DNA from: Sphingobium sp. HWE2-09 | GTDB lineage: Bacteria; Pseudomonadota; Alphaproteobacteria; Sphingomonadales; Sphingomonadaceae | Reading direction: 5' to 3' | DNA: 64,000 nucleotides | Assembly: GCF_035989265.1 (NCBI RefSeq) | Contig: NZ_JAYKZX010000001.1 | Location: 1,009,001 to 1,073,000 of the forward strand | In this document: piece after piece, positions 17,966 through 26,934 of the stretch | Position numbering within the stretch: the stretch's first letter is position 1 | Layout: every line of letters begins with the position of its first letter | Program-made: the position numbers and the translations under genes | The notes under the pieces: model-generated | What the model was told of the DNA's origin: nothing | Database searches by the model: none | The model's input: the letters and a program-made list of their open reading frames with translations, nothing else

Positions 17966-18412
17966 TCATTGCGCCGGGACGGGGATCAGCAGATGCTGAC
18001 TGACGTCCCCGACCAGATCGAGCAGCGCATAATCGCGCTCGGAAAAATGCCATTGCCCGTCCATCCGGACGAACGCGTCATGGTAACGGCCTACGCAGAT
18101 CGCCTGTAAAGGCAGCGTCGGCGTGGCCTGGAAAACGGTGTAATAGGACCGGCAGGTGGCCGTGTCGGCTGCTTCATCCACCTCCACGATCGGATTGGTG
18201 ATGACATGCTTGGTGCGCGGCGTGCCGCAGGGATAGAGGTGCACATGCGCGCGCCACAGCGCCAGCATCGGCGCCGATCCCTCCACCACATCGCCGTCGC
18301 CGGTCCGGATGCGCGCGCGTTCGAACAAAGCGGCGACCGCTTCCAGATCGCCTGCGTCCATCAGTTCGGCATAGCGATACAGCAGGTTCGTAATGAGCGT
18401 CGCACTGTTCAT
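17966..18412 (-). CDS. NTF2-like (SnoaL-type) protein in the steroid operon
   Basis: A 148-residue cone-fold protein with the SnoaL_4 pattern (LLYRYAELMDAGDLEAVAALF) and a C-terminal GQWHFSERDYALLDLVG. It lacks the Tyr/Asp/Asp triad seen in the ketosteroid isomerase nearby. The start overlaps the stop of the hexapeptide-repeat gene by ATGA, so it is translated with the operon. The function is not known; binding or isomerising a steroid-derived CoA ester is an inference from context. Confidence 0.78.
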   Translation of the reverse strand: MNSATLITNLLYRYAELMDAGDLEAVAALFERARIRTGDGDVVEGSAPMLALWRAHVHLYPCGTPRTKHVITNPIVEVDEAADTATCRSYYTVFQATPTLPLQAICVGRYHDAFVRMDGQWHFSERDYALLDLVGDVSQHLLIPVPAQ

Positions 18413-19053
18413 GCCTGCGACTCCGCCGCCTTGCGCTGGCGCGCCTGGGCCGTTTCGCCGGTGAGGCGGACGGCGATCGCGTCGGACGCGACGCGCTGCG
18501 CTTGGCGTTCGTCGCCTGCCGCAGCAAGCGGCTCGGCCTCGATCAGATCGGTCAACGCGGCGCGCGCCAGTTTCTGATACTCGCCCTGGCCGTCATTCTT
18601 CCACGTCACCTGATGCGGTTCGAACGTCTTGACCACCTTGGCCGGATTGCCGACCACCAGGCTGCGCGGCGGAGTCTGCGTATCGGACTTCACCAGGCTG
18701 AGCGCCGCGACCAGATTTTCCGGCCCGATGATCGCATTGTCCAGGATGACCGCATTCATGCCGATCAGGCTGTTCTCGCCAATCTCGCAGCCATGGATGA
18801 TCGACCCGTGCGCGATCGTCGCGCCCCGGCGGATGATCGTGTCGCGCAACTGGTTGGCGTGAACCGTCACGCTGTCCTGGATGCTGCTGTCGCCTTCCAC
18901 TACGATCCGCCCGAAATCGCCGCGCAGCGACGCACCCGGCGCGATGAAGCAGCCCGGCCCCACGATCACGTCGCCGATCAGCGACGCCAGCGGATGGACG
19001 TAGCTGGTCGGGTCAACCACGGGGACGATCCCCTGATAGGCGTAGCAGGGCAT
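18409..19053 (-). CDS. PaaY/gamma-carbonic-anhydrase-like hexapeptide-repeat protein
   Basis: A 214-residue left-handed beta-helix protein. Imperfect hexapeptide repeats run through about residues 12-170, and His65, His82 and His87 (VHAN, IAHGSIIHG) match the metal-binding histidines of gamma-carbonic anhydrases and PaaY. PaaY is a thioesterase that frees CoA trapped in dead-end intermediates of phenylacetate degradation; a similar rescue role for ring-derived CoA esters would fit this operon. The ATG at 19053 is preferred because upstream sequence in the frame is a shadow of fadA6. The C-terminal 45 residues are charged and helical. Confidence 0.82.
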   Translation of the reverse strand: MPCYAYQGIVPVVDPTSYVHPLASLIGDVIVGPGCFIAPGASLRGDFGRIVVEGDSSIQDSVTVHANQLRDTIIRRGATIAHGSIIHGCEIGENSLIGMNAVILDNAIIGPENLVAALSLVKSDTQTPPRSLVVGNPAKVVKTFEPHQVTWKNDGQGEYQKLARAALTDLIEAEPLAAAGDERQAQRVASDAIAVRLTGETAQARQRKAAESQA

Positions 19054-19069
19054 GGGGCGGGCCTTCCGA

Positions 19070-20224
19070 TTACAGCCGCTCGATGATGGTGACGTTGGCC
19101 TGCCCGCCGCCCTCGCACATCGTCTGCAGGCCATAGCGGCCGCCGGTGCGCTCCAGTGCATTCAGCAGCGTCGTCATGATCCGCGCGCCGGTGGCGCCGA
19201 TCGGATGGCCGAGCGCAATGCCGCCGCCCTGCACGTTCACCTTTTCATGCGGTACGCCCAGTTCCTGCATCCACGCCAGAGGAATGGACGCAAAGGCCTC
19301 GTTACATTCGAACAGGTCGATGTCGTCCACCGTCAGGCCCGTCTTGGCCAGCGCGTGCTGGGTCGCCGGGATAGGTCCGGTCAGCATCCAGACGGGATTG
19401 GCCGCCCGCACCGAAATATGATGGATGCGCGCGCGGGGCTTGAGGCCATAGTCCTTCACGGCACGTTCGCCTGCGATCAGCAGGGCGGCGGCCCCGTCGC
19501 AATTCTGGCTGGCCACGCCCGCCGTCACCTTGCCGCCTTCGCGCACCGGCTTGAGGCTGGCCATCCCTTCCAGCGTGCTGGTCGGACGGATCGTTTCGTC
19601 CTTCGCCAGCCCCTCGAATGGCGCGACCTCATTGTCGAACCAGCCATTGTCCCAAGCCGCCTGCGCGCGCAGATGGCTCGCCAGCGAGAATTGCTCCATC
19701 GCCTCGCGGCTGATGTTCCATTTGTCGGCGATCATCTCCGCCGATCGAATCTGGTCGATCTCCTCGTCGCCATAGCGTGCGTCCCAGCCTTTGGAGCCGC
19801 GGAACGGCCCTTTGTCGAAGCCGAATTGCGGACCGACATGCATCGCGGACGAAATGGGAATCTGGTTCATCGCCTGGCTCCCGCCCGCGACGACGATATC
19901 CTGCGTACCACTCATCACACCCTGCGCTGCAAAATGCACCGACTGTTGCGAGGAGCCGCATTGACGATCGATCGTCACGCCCGGAACATGCTCCGGCAGG
20001 CCAGCGACCAGCCAGGCGGTGCGGGCGATATCGCCTGCCTGTCCGCCGATGGTGTCGTTGCAACCCCACACCACATCGTCCACCAGATTGGCGTCCACCC
20101 CGGTACGGCGGATCAGTTCGGCGATGGGAAACGCCGCCAGGTCGGCGGGGTGGACATGGGCCAGGCTGCCCTTCTTGCGGCCGATCGGGGCACGGACGGC
20201 GTCGATGATATAGGCTTCAGCCAT
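19070..20224 (-). CDS. fadA6: FadA6-like thiolase
   Basis: A 384-residue thiolase with Cys89 (DRQCGSSQQ), His340 (LGHPIGATG) and Cys370 (TMCEGGG). Stretches such as AEAYIIDAVRAPIG, the IGGQAGDIAR segment, PISSAM and MLTGPIPATQHALAKTGL match the FadA6 (Rv3556c) pattern I remember. FadA6 acts after IpdAB opens the last steroid ring, cleaving acetyl-CoA from the resulting keto-acyl-CoA. The start overlaps the end of the preceding dehydrogenase gene by 8 bases, indicating coupling. Confidence 0.88.
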   Translation of the reverse strand: MAEAYIIDAVRAPIGRKKGSLAHVHPADLAAFPIAELIRRTGVDANLVDDVVWGCNDTIGGQAGDIARTAWLVAGLPEHVPGVTIDRQCGSSQQSVHFAAQGVMSGTQDIVVAGGSQAMNQIPISSAMHVGPQFGFDKGPFRGSKGWDARYGDEEIDQIRSAEMIADKWNISREAMEQFSLASHLRAQAAWDNGWFDNEVAPFEGLAKDETIRPTSTLEGMASLKPVREGGKVTAGVASQNCDGAAALLIAGERAVKDYGLKPRARIHHISVRAANPVWMLTGPIPATQHALAKTGLTVDDIDLFECNEAFASIPLAWMQELGVPHEKVNVQGGGIALGHPIGATGARIMTTLLNALERTGGRYGLQTMCEGGGQANVTIIERL

Positions 20225-21248
20225 TTTTTGTCTCTCGTGCAAAGGTCTGGTCCGGCCCCATGGGCTGGTCGAACATGCGCGCGGCGATGCGCGCGCGATG
20301 GAAGGCGGGCGTGCCCCATGTCTGCGTCAGCGCGACCGTGCGCTTGAGGAAGAGGTGGACGTCCACCTCCCAGCTATAGCCCATCGCGCCATGCACCTGG
20401 ATGGAGGCGCGGGCGGCCTTGTCTGCGGCTTCCAGCGCGACGATCTTGGCATGGCTGACGCGTGCGCGGCTCTGCACATCCTGCGCGCCGATTTCCGCCG
20501 CTGCAGCCGCCACGACCGGCTTGGCGAATTCGATGGCGGTCTGCGCGGAGGCGAGATGATGCTTGACCGCCTGATAGCTGCCGATCGGCTTGCCGAACTG
20601 CTGGCGCTCCTTCGCATAATCGACCGCCAGATCGACCGCGCGCTGGGCCAGACCCAGCGCCTGCGCGGCGGAAAACAGCGCGGCGCGATCCAGCGCCAGA
20701 TCCCAGTCGCCCTTGCCGAGGGCGGTAGCATCGGCCGCGTCCCACGCCACCGAAAACAGGCGGCGGAACGGATCGATGCTGGGCTGCGCGGTCAATGTCA
20801 CCTGATCGGGCGTGGCGAGGAAGGTTTCGCCATCCTTTTCCAGCAGGATCGCCGCCGCGCTATCGGCATTGGCGACGAAGGGATTGGCCGGATGGGCGAT
20901 CGCGATGGTCGCGGTCGGATCGGTCAGGATCGCATGGTCGGGCGCCAGCGCCGCCAGCAGCGGCGCGGCCACGCCCGCGCTTTCGACCAGCGGTTCGGGC
21001 AGGGCGACATAGCCCGCTTCCTGCGCGATAAGGGCGAAGTCGGTTTCGGCAAGGCCGATGCCGCCCGCCGCTTCGGGCAGCAGCACCAGCGTCAGCCCGG
21101 TTTCGACGATTCCGGCCCAGCGCGCATCGTCGCGCGCGACGCCCGCTTCCATCATCTTGCGCCAATGGTCGGGCGTGCAGCTATCGGCGAACAGCGTCCG
21201 CGCCGTTTCCGCAAACATCAGTTGCTCGTCGTTCAGGGTGAAGTCCAT
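20217..21248 (-). CDS. Acyl-CoA dehydrogenase, small steroid-type subunit
   Basis: A 343-residue acyl-CoA dehydrogenase family member, shorter than the usual 380-390. It begins MDFTLNDEQLMFAETARTLF and has the FGKPIGSYQAVKHHLAS and QVHGAMGYSWEVDVHLFLKR segments. The residues between the two halves are reduced, as in the beta subunits of steroid heterotetrameric dehydrogenases, which may lack the catalytic base. It directly follows the larger dehydrogenase at 21263-22417 (14-base gap), so the two may form one alpha2-beta2 enzyme, comparable to FadE31-33. Confidence 0.88.
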   Translation of the reverse strand: MDFTLNDEQLMFAETARTLFADSCTPDHWRKMMEAGVARDDARWAGIVETGLTLVLLPEAAGGIGLAETDFALIAQEAGYVALPEPLVESAGVAAPLLAALAPDHAILTDPTATIAIAHPANPFVANADSAAAILLEKDGETFLATPDQVTLTAQPSIDPFRRLFSVAWDAADATALGKGDWDLALDRAALFSAAQALGLAQRAVDLAVDYAKERQQFGKPIGSYQAVKHHLASAQTAIEFAKPVVAAAAAEIGAQDVQSRARVSHAKIVALEAADKAARASIQVHGAMGYSWEVDVHLFLKRTVALTQTWGTPAFHRARIAARMFDQPMGPDQTFARETKNG

Positions 21249-21262
21249 CTGCGCTCCTCCCT

Positions 21263-22417
21263 TTAGCGTGGCAGGCCGAGCATGCGCTCGGCGATGATGT
21301 TGCGCTGAATCTCGTTCGACCCGGCATAGATAGGACCGGCGAGCGCGAAGATATAGTCGTCGATCCAATCCACCGGCGCCGCGTCCGGCGCGTCGTGCGT
21401 CAATTCCGCCAATGGGCCAAGGATGGCCAGCGCCGTCTGGGTCAGGTGGATGTCCATTTCCGACCAGAAGATCTTGTTGGTGCTCGCTTCCGGCCCGATC
21501 TTCGCGCCCGCGATCAGGCGCGACGCGGTTTGATAGATGTTAAGCGCGTAAGCGTCCGCATTCATGTGCGCGCGCACGACATCGGCTTCCAGCGCGGGAT
21601 CGGCGCTGTTGCCATGCGCGGTCCACAGATCGGCCAGCTTGGCCGCCGCCACCTGATAGCGGGCAGGGGAGCGCAGCATCAGCCCGCGCTCGAAACCGGC
21701 CGTCGCCATGCAGATATGCCAGCCCTGGCCTTCGTCACCCAGCCGGTTGAAGGCGGGAACGCGGACATCCTCCAGGAAAATTTCGGCGAACCCGATATGG
21801 CCGTTGATCTTCTTGATCGCATTGACGGTCACGCCGGGCGCATCGAGCGGGAAGAAGATGAGGCTCAGCCCCTTGTGCCGTTCCGTTCCGGGCGTGCGGA
21901 ACAGACCGAATGCCCAGTCGGCGAACACGGCGCGGCTCGACCAGATCTTGTGGCCGTTCAGCACATAGTCGTCGCCATCCTGCACGCAGGTGGCGCGCAC
22001 CCCTGCCAGATCGCTGCCCGCCTGCGGCTCCGACCAGGCCTGCGCCCAGATTTCCTCGCCGCTCGCCATCTTGGGCAGGAAGCGCTGCTTCTGTTCATGC
22101 GTGCCGAATTCGATCAGCGTGGGTCCGAGCAGGAAGATGCCGTTCTGGTTGACCCGCCCCGGTGCCCCGGCGCGATAATATTCCTCCTCGAAGATCAGCC
22201 ATTGGATCAGGTCCAGGCCACGCCCGCCATATTCGGTGGGCCATGTCACCATGCCCCAGTCGCCGGATTTTAGCGTCTTTTCCCATTGGCGATGGGCTTC
22301 GAAGCCTTCGCGGGTCGCGTCGAAATGCTCCAGCGGCGCGGCTGGCACATTGGCGGCCAGCCAGGCGCGCACTTCGGCGCGAAACGCCTGCTGCTGGGGG
22401 GTGTAAGTCAGGTCCAT
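21263..22417 (-). CDS. Acyl-CoA dehydrogenase, large steroid-type subunit
   Basis: A 384-residue acyl-CoA dehydrogenase with the FAD/substrate motif WAQAWSEPQAGSDLAG, the KIWSSRAVFADW region, and a C-terminus of AGSNEIQRNIIAERMLGLPR. It probably desaturates a ring-fragment or side-chain CoA ester. The start codon shares one base with the stop of echA20. It pairs by position with the 343-residue dehydrogenase that follows. Confidence 0.9.
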   Translation of the reverse strand: MDLTYTPQQQAFRAEVRAWLAANVPAAPLEHFDATREGFEAHRQWEKTLKSGDWGMVTWPTEYGGRGLDLIQWLIFEEEYYRAGAPGRVNQNGIFLLGPTLIEFGTHEQKQRFLPKMASGEEIWAQAWSEPQAGSDLAGVRATCVQDGDDYVLNGHKIWSSRAVFADWAFGLFRTPGTERHKGLSLIFFPLDAPGVTVNAIKKINGHIGFAEIFLEDVRVPAFNRLGDEGQGWHICMATAGFERGLMLRSPARYQVAAAKLADLWTAHGNSADPALEADVVRAHMNADAYALNIYQTASRLIAGAKIGPEASTNKIFWSEMDIHLTQTALAILGPLAELTHDAPDAAPVDWIDDYIFALAGPIYAGSNEIQRNIIAERMLGLPR

Positions 22418-23166
22418 CAGAACTTCGCCGTGCCCTTTCCGTCGGCAAAGGCGTCGCGCGCCTTCTGGCTGTCTTCATGCATATACATTTCCAGGGTGAA
22501 GCCCTGTTCGATGCGGTAATGGGCGGATGGGTCGGTCGGCTCGATCAGGTTCAGCGCCTGCTTGGCGATGACGAGCGCCGCGCGGCTCTTGGACGCGATG
22601 ATCTCGCAGAAGGCATAGGCCTCGTCCTTCAACTGCTCCAGCGGCACGACCTTGTGGATCGACCCGTGGCGATGCGCATCCTCGACCGATATTCTTCCGC
22701 CGGTGAAGAAATTGGCGCGGACCATCTGGACCGGCAGCATCCGGCTCATGAAGGCCGCGCCGCCCATCGCGCCGCGATCAATCTCTGGCAGCGAGAAATA
22801 GGCGCCCTCCGCCGCGATCAGCGCGTCGCAGGCGCCTGCGATATTGACGCCGCCGCCGATGACGAAACCGTGCAGCGCGCCGACCACGGGGATCGCGCAT
22901 TCGCGGATCGCCTTGAAGGTCTGATAATTATCGCGGTTGAGCTTGGCGATCCGCTCGGGATGCGCCGCCATTTCCTTGATGTCGACGCCGCCGCAAAAGC
23001 CGCGACCCTCGGCGCGGATCAGGATGCAGCGCACATCCTCGTTCGCCGCCGCTTCCCACACCAGCGCGGGGATCGATTCCCAGCCCAGCGTGTCGAAGGC
23101 GTTGACCGGCGGATGGTCGAACAGGATTTCGGCGATGCGGTCCTTGACCGTCAGGGTAATGGGCAT
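22417..23166 (-). CDS. echA20: EchA20-like steroid ring hydrolase (crotonase fold)
   Basis: A 249-residue crotonase-fold protein. The oxyanion-hole segment RAEGRGFCGGVDIKEM and the C-terminal YRIEQGFTLEM match the EchA20 (Rv3550) pattern I recall, rather than a fatty-acid hydratase. EchA20 hydrolyses the D ring of the 5-oxo HIC-CoA intermediate. The true start is the ATG at 23166 (MPITLTVKDR); the frame upstream is a shadow of ipdC. Adjacent ipdC, ipdB and ipdA support the identity. Confidence 0.88.
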   Translation of the reverse strand: MPITLTVKDRIAEILFDHPPVNAFDTLGWESIPALVWEAAANEDVRCILIRAEGRGFCGGVDIKEMAAHPERIAKLNRDNYQTFKAIRECAIPVVGALHGFVIGGGVNIAGACDALIAAEGAYFSLPEIDRGAMGGAAFMSRMLPVQMVRANFFTGGRISVEDAHRHGSIHKVVPLEQLKDEAYAFCEIIASKSRAALVIAKQALNLIEPTDPSAHYRIEQGFTLEMYMHEDSQKARDAFADGKGTAKF

Positions 23167-23179
23167 GTCTTGTCCTCTC

Positions 23180-24283
23180 TCAGGCGACCGGCGCCGAAGC
23201 GGGCAGGGGTTCACGGCCCAGCGCGGCCAGCGATGCAAGCCGCTCATGTGCTTCGGCGACGATGCGGTCGACCAGTTCCTGGCAACTCGGGATCTCGCCA
23301 ATCCGGCCACCCACGACGCCGGTCGCCATCACGCCCTGTTCGATGTCGCCATCGACCACCGCCTTCTGGATCAGCATCGGCATGGTCGCGGACATCATCG
23401 CCTGCTTGAGCGGCATGGCGCCATGGGCGGTCATGCCGCGCGCCGCCTTGATGAGGCCGAGCCAGGACGCGCCGGTCTGCTTCTTCATCGCAAGGCTCGC
23501 TTCGAAGGCGCGCAGCCACAGGCCGATTTCGCCGGACTTTTCGATCCGGTCCATCAGCTTGGTCCGCACCATGCGCTGCGGGATGCCGTCCAGCTTGGTG
23601 GTGACGACGATGCCGTCGGTCGACGCCTTGAGATATTCCGCCTTGGCGCTGTCGGGCACCGGGCTTTCCTTCGTCAGCAGGAAGCGCGTGCCCATGGCAA
23701 TGCCGACCGCGCCATAAGCCATCGCCGCCGCCAAGCCACGCCCGTCGGCAAAGCCGCCGCTCGCGATCACCGGCACCTTCACCGCGTCCAGCACCTGCGG
23801 CAGCAGCACGGTGGTGGGCACCGATCCGGTATGCCCGCCGCCTTCGCCGCCCTGGACATTGACCATGTCGACACCCAGTTCGACCATCTTCTGCGCATGC
23901 TTCACCGCGCCGACGGTGGGCACGCACAAGATGCCCGCGTCCTTGAACCGCCCGATCATCTTGGCGTTGGGCCCACGCCCGAAGCTGACCGCGCGCACCT
24001 GGTCCTTATTCTCCAGGATCAGGTCGACGATTGCGTCCGCGCCCGGCTGGAAACTGTGGAAATTGACGCCGAACGGCTTGTCCGTGCCCCGCCGCACCGC
24101 CAGCAGCTTTTCGCGCGCCTCCGGCGGGGTCATCACCGCCGCGCCCAGAAAGCCGAACGCGCCCGCATTGCTCGACCCGATCACCAGCGACGGCTCGGCG
24201 ACCCAGCCCATTGCGGTCTGGATGATCGGCCAGCGGCAGCCCAGTCGTTCGGTCAGAATCGTGTGCAGCGGCTCGCCCATCAT
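23180..24283 (-). CDS. ipdC: IpdC-like flavin-dependent reductase (nitronate-monooxygenase fold)
   Basis: A 367-residue FMN-binding TIM-barrel protein of the 2-nitropropane-dioxygenase family, with the phosphate-binding GGEGGGHTG and the PVIASGGFADGRG segments. In steroid catabolism IpdC works with IpdF to set up the C ring for hydrolysis. Family membership is clear; the IpdC role follows from its position between ipdB/ipdA and echA20, and from its C-terminal extension (..KAARGMTAHGAMPL..) that generic nitronate monooxygenases lack. Two adjacent ATGs (24283 and 24280) start it, overlapping the stop of the crotonase gene. Confidence 0.88.
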   Translation of the reverse strand: MMGEPLHTILTERLGCRWPIIQTAMGWVAEPSLVIGSSNAGAFGFLGAAVMTPPEAREKLLAVRRGTDKPFGVNFHSFQPGADAIVDLILENKDQVRAVSFGRGPNAKMIGRFKDAGILCVPTVGAVKHAQKMVELGVDMVNVQGGEGGGHTGSVPTTVLLPQVLDAVKVPVIASGGFADGRGLAAAMAYGAVGIAMGTRFLLTKESPVPDSAKAEYLKASTDGIVVTTKLDGIPQRMVRTKLMDRIEKSGEIGLWLRAFEASLAMKKQTGASWLGLIKAARGMTAHGAMPLKQAMMSATMPMLIQKAVVDGDIEQGVMATGVVGGRIGEIPSCQELVDRIVAEAHERLASLAALGREPLPASAPVA

Positions 24284-25212
24284 TCGCTCGCCTGCTTCTT
24301 GTCCGCGGGCGTTTCGCCCGCCTCACGCTTGTTCGCCGCGGCCATTTCCTTGGCGCCCAGCCCGGCGATGGAACTGCCCTGGACCAGGTCGTTCTGCGCA
24401 TGAGCGAAATGGTGCATATGATATTGCGCGTCCATCGCGTTGCGCTTGCCCATCAGTTCCTCGACATGGTTGATAGCCTGCTTGGTCAGCCAGTTGCCGA
24501 GGCGCGGCTGCGCGACCAGCTTGGCCGCCATCGCCGCCACCGTCTCGCGCAGCGCCTCGCGCGACACGATCTTGTTGACCATGCCGAACTGTTCGGCGCG
24601 CTGTGCGCTCATCCGTTCGCCCAGCAGCAGAAATTCCTTGGCGACGCGCGGCGGCAGTTCATAGGCGTGGGCGAAATATTCGACGCCCGGAATGCCCATG
24701 CGGTTGACCGGGTCCTGGAAGAAGGCATCGTCGGTCGCGACGATCAGGTCGCAGACCCAGGCGAGCATCAGCCCGCCCGCGACACAAGCGCCCTGCACCA
24801 TGGCGATGGTCGGCTTGGCCACGTCGCGCCAGCGTCGGCACATGCCGACATATTGCTCCTTCTCGCGCGTGTAAAGCAGTTCGGCGGCGGGCTTGTTGAC
24901 ATGCCCCGGCACCATCAGCCGGTTCTCGAAATGCTGATGCACGTCGCGGCCCGGCGTCCCGATGTCGTGCCCGGCGGAAAAATGCTTGCCGTTGCCGCCC
25001 AGCACGATGCAGCGCACGTCGTCGTCCGCCGACGCGCGGATGAACGCATCGTCTAGTGCATAGGTCATCTGGCCATTCTGGGCATTGTTGAAGCCCGGCC
25101 GGTTTAGCATGATCCACGCGACCTGGTCGATCACCTCATAGGTGACCGGCATGTCGGTCTCATAGACGATGTCGACCTGCTGCGGTTCGACAAGGCGATC
25201 GGTCTCGTTCAT
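24280..25212 (-). CDS. Crotonase-family enoyl-CoA hydratase of the steroid operon
   Basis: A 310-residue crotonase, longer than the common 250-260 because of an N-terminal arm of about 20 residues and a helical C-terminus. The oxyanion segments KHFSAGHDIG and GACVAGGLMLAWVCDL are present. It differs from the EchA20-like protein at 22417-23166 and may be the hydratase for an acyl-CoA dehydrogenase product in ring-fragment or side-chain oxidation. The start at 25212 follows the ipdB stop by one base; the longer frame (to 25269) overlaps ipdB and is rejected. Confidence 0.86.
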   Translation of the reverse strand: MNETDRLVEPQQVDIVYETDMPVTYEVIDQVAWIMLNRPGFNNAQNGQMTYALDDAFIRASADDDVRCIVLGGNGKHFSAGHDIGTPGRDVHQHFENRLMVPGHVNKPAAELLYTREKEQYVGMCRRWRDVAKPTIAMVQGACVAGGLMLAWVCDLIVATDDAFFQDPVNRMGIPGVEYFAHAYELPPRVAKEFLLLGERMSAQRAEQFGMVNKIVSREALRETVAAMAAKLVAQPRLGNWLTKQAINHVEELMGKRNAMDAQYHMHHFAHAQNDLVQGSSIAGLGAKEMAAANKREAGETPADKKQASE

Positions 25213-25213
25213 G

Positions 25214-26011
25214 TCAGGCGGCTTTCCGGTCTCCGGCGGGATTGTCCTTGAACACGGTCGCCCGCACATTGTTGGGGTCGATCTGCGCGATGATCGCCAG
25301 TTGTTCGGTCGTGGGCGCGGGGGTCGTCGGAATCTCGTCGGCGATCTTCGCCAACGGGAAGCCGGTATTGTCCTGCACCTCCTCGAAGGTGACGCCGGGA
25401 TGCAGCGACACGACGCGGATCTGGTGGTCGGGACCGCCGAAATCCATCACGCACAGGTTGGTGACGATGATGCGCAGGTCCAGCCCCTTGGGCGGCTGGC
25501 CGTTGACATAGCGCGCCGGATTATAGCCCGCCATGCACACGAAATCGACTTCGCCCTCAATGAAGGACCGCTTGTTATGATTGGGAAAGAAGAAGCTGTT
25601 GGGATGACTGATCGAGTTGCCGGGAAAGCCGCGCGCGCCCAGCATGGCGATCTTGGGCTTCTTATGATCACCGATCGCACTGATGTTCGCCTGACCATAG
25701 CGGTCCAGCTGCACCGGGCCGACCAGTGCATGGCGCTTGCCGCTCCACAGCGCGGAAAAGACGCGGTCATAATTGGCGATGCCCTCGAACTCCGGTTCGG
25801 CGGTACGCTTGCCCGGGCCGACCGGCTCACTGGTATAATAGACTTCGCCGTCCGTGGTCTGGATGGCGGGGGCGAAGGTCAGCTTAGCGAGGCCCGCGCC
25901 GATCCGGGGCAGGGGGCCGATGCCGGTCGCCATCACCTCGCCATTGTCGCGCCAGGCTTGCGCGCAGGCGACGATGACGAGTTCAGCGAGCGAATAGGGG
26001 GTGTCGGTCAT
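25214..26011 (-). CDS. ipdB: IpdB, beta subunit of the steroid C-ring hydrolase (CoA-transferase fold)
   Basis: A 265-residue CoA-transferase-I-family beta subunit. The segments LAKLTFAPAIQTTDGEVYY, LDRYGQANISAIG, SHPNSFFF and DFGGPDHQIRVVSLHPGV match the IpdB pattern I recall (Rv3552). IpdAB is not a transferase: it hydrolytically opens the C ring of COCHEA-CoA. It lies 15 bases after ipdA, so the two subunits are made together. No signal peptide is present. Confidence 0.9.
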   Translation of the reverse strand: MTDTPYSLAELVIVACAQAWRDNGEVMATGIGPLPRIGAGLAKLTFAPAIQTTDGEVYYTSEPVGPGKRTAEPEFEGIANYDRVFSALWSGKRHALVGPVQLDRYGQANISAIGDHKKPKIAMLGARGFPGNSISHPNSFFFPNHNKRSFIEGEVDFVCMAGYNPARYVNGQPPKGLDLRIIVTNLCVMDFGGPDHQIRVVSLHPGVTFEEVQDNTGFPLAKIADEIPTTPAPTTEQLAIIAQIDPNNVRATVFKDNPAGDRKAA

Positions 26012-26026
26012 GGCTCTGGCTCTCGC

Positions 26027-26926
26027 TCAATAGATGGGGACGGGCAGGGCAGCGACGGCATCCGCGCCGCCGATCGCGGCCTGATAGTCGGCCTCGGACA
26101 CGTCGATATATTTGGCCTTATAGTCCGCCCAGGCGTCGGGCGAAGCGGCGCTGTCGACATAGGTCTTGATGTGTTTCAGATCGAGCTGATAGTCCGGATC
26201 GGCGCTCGTGGGATGCGCACCCAGCGGCGTTTCGGCGACGCCGGTGATCATCGCGCGCTCCACTAGATTATAGCGGCTGTTGGCCTTCATATCCAGATCG
26301 GCGGTCGAGACGATCTTTTCGACCGTGGCAAAGCTCTTGCCCGCAGCGCGGACCAGCAATTCGTCGAACAGGGCGTCCTTGCTGAGCGTCAGTAGGTTGC
26401 CGCGTTCGTCGGACCGGTGCGCGTGGATCAGCGCGACGTCGGGGACCAGCGCGGGCATGGCGACCAGTTCCTCGCCATCGCCATAGGGGCTTTTGACGAA
26501 TTTGAAGTCGAAACCTGATTGTTTGATGATGTCGGTGCCGATGCCCACGCGCGTCGGCAGGAAGGGCAGCTTCATCGCCCCGGCGCGCAGACCCCAGTGA
26601 TACAGGCCTTCATCCAGTTCCAGCACTTCGAACGCGCCCGACTGGCGGCCGTTGCGGAAATGCGGCTCCAGCGGAAAATGGTCGAGGCTGGCGAAGGCGA
26701 ACACCAGTTTCCTGATCTTGCCCGACGCAGCCAGGATGCCGACGTCCGGCCCGCCATAGCCCGCCATCACCGTCAGATCCTTCAGTCCCGAACGTGCAAT
26801 CGCGCGGATCAGCGCCATGGGCTTGCGCCGCGTCGCCCAGCCACCGATGCCGATGGTCATGCCGTCGGAAAGTTGATCGACGATGTCGTCCACCGTCATG
26901 CGCTTGTCGAGCATAGTCTCAGTCAT
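26027..26926 (-). CDS. ipdA: IpdA, alpha subunit of the steroid C-ring hydrolase
   Basis: A CoA-transferase-I alpha-subunit homologue of about 299 residues. The start region KRMTVDDIVDQLSDGMTIGI followed by GGWATRRKPMALIRAI is nearly that of mycobacterial IpdA (Rv3551) as I remember it, and GYGGPDVGIL follows. It forms the heterodimeric COCHEA-CoA hydrolase with IpdB. The start could be the ATG at 26926 or 26914; neither has a perfectly placed ribosome site, and alignment with IpdA favours the shorter form. It is 8 bases downstream of hsaC. Confidence 0.9.
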   Translation of the reverse strand: MTETMLDKRMTVDDIVDQLSDGMTIGIGGWATRRKPMALIRAIARSGLKDLTVMAGYGGPDVGILAASGKIRKLVFAFASLDHFPLEPHFRNGRQSGAFEVLELDEGLYHWGLRAGAMKLPFLPTRVGIGTDIIKQSGFDFKFVKSPYGDGEELVAMPALVPDVALIHAHRSDERGNLLTLSKDALFDELLVRAAGKSFATVEKIVSTADLDMKANSRYNLVERAMITGVAETPLGAHPTSADPDYQLDLKHIKTYVDSAASPDAWADYKAKYIDVSEADYQAAIGGADAVAALPVPIY

Positions 26927-26934
26927 CCTTTGAG

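Noticed and set aside
24280..25212. Call of this crotonase as EchA20
   Set aside because: The protein at 22417-23166 has the EchA20-type segments (GRGFCGGVDIKEM, YRIEQGFTLE); this one has a different oxyanion motif and longer ends.
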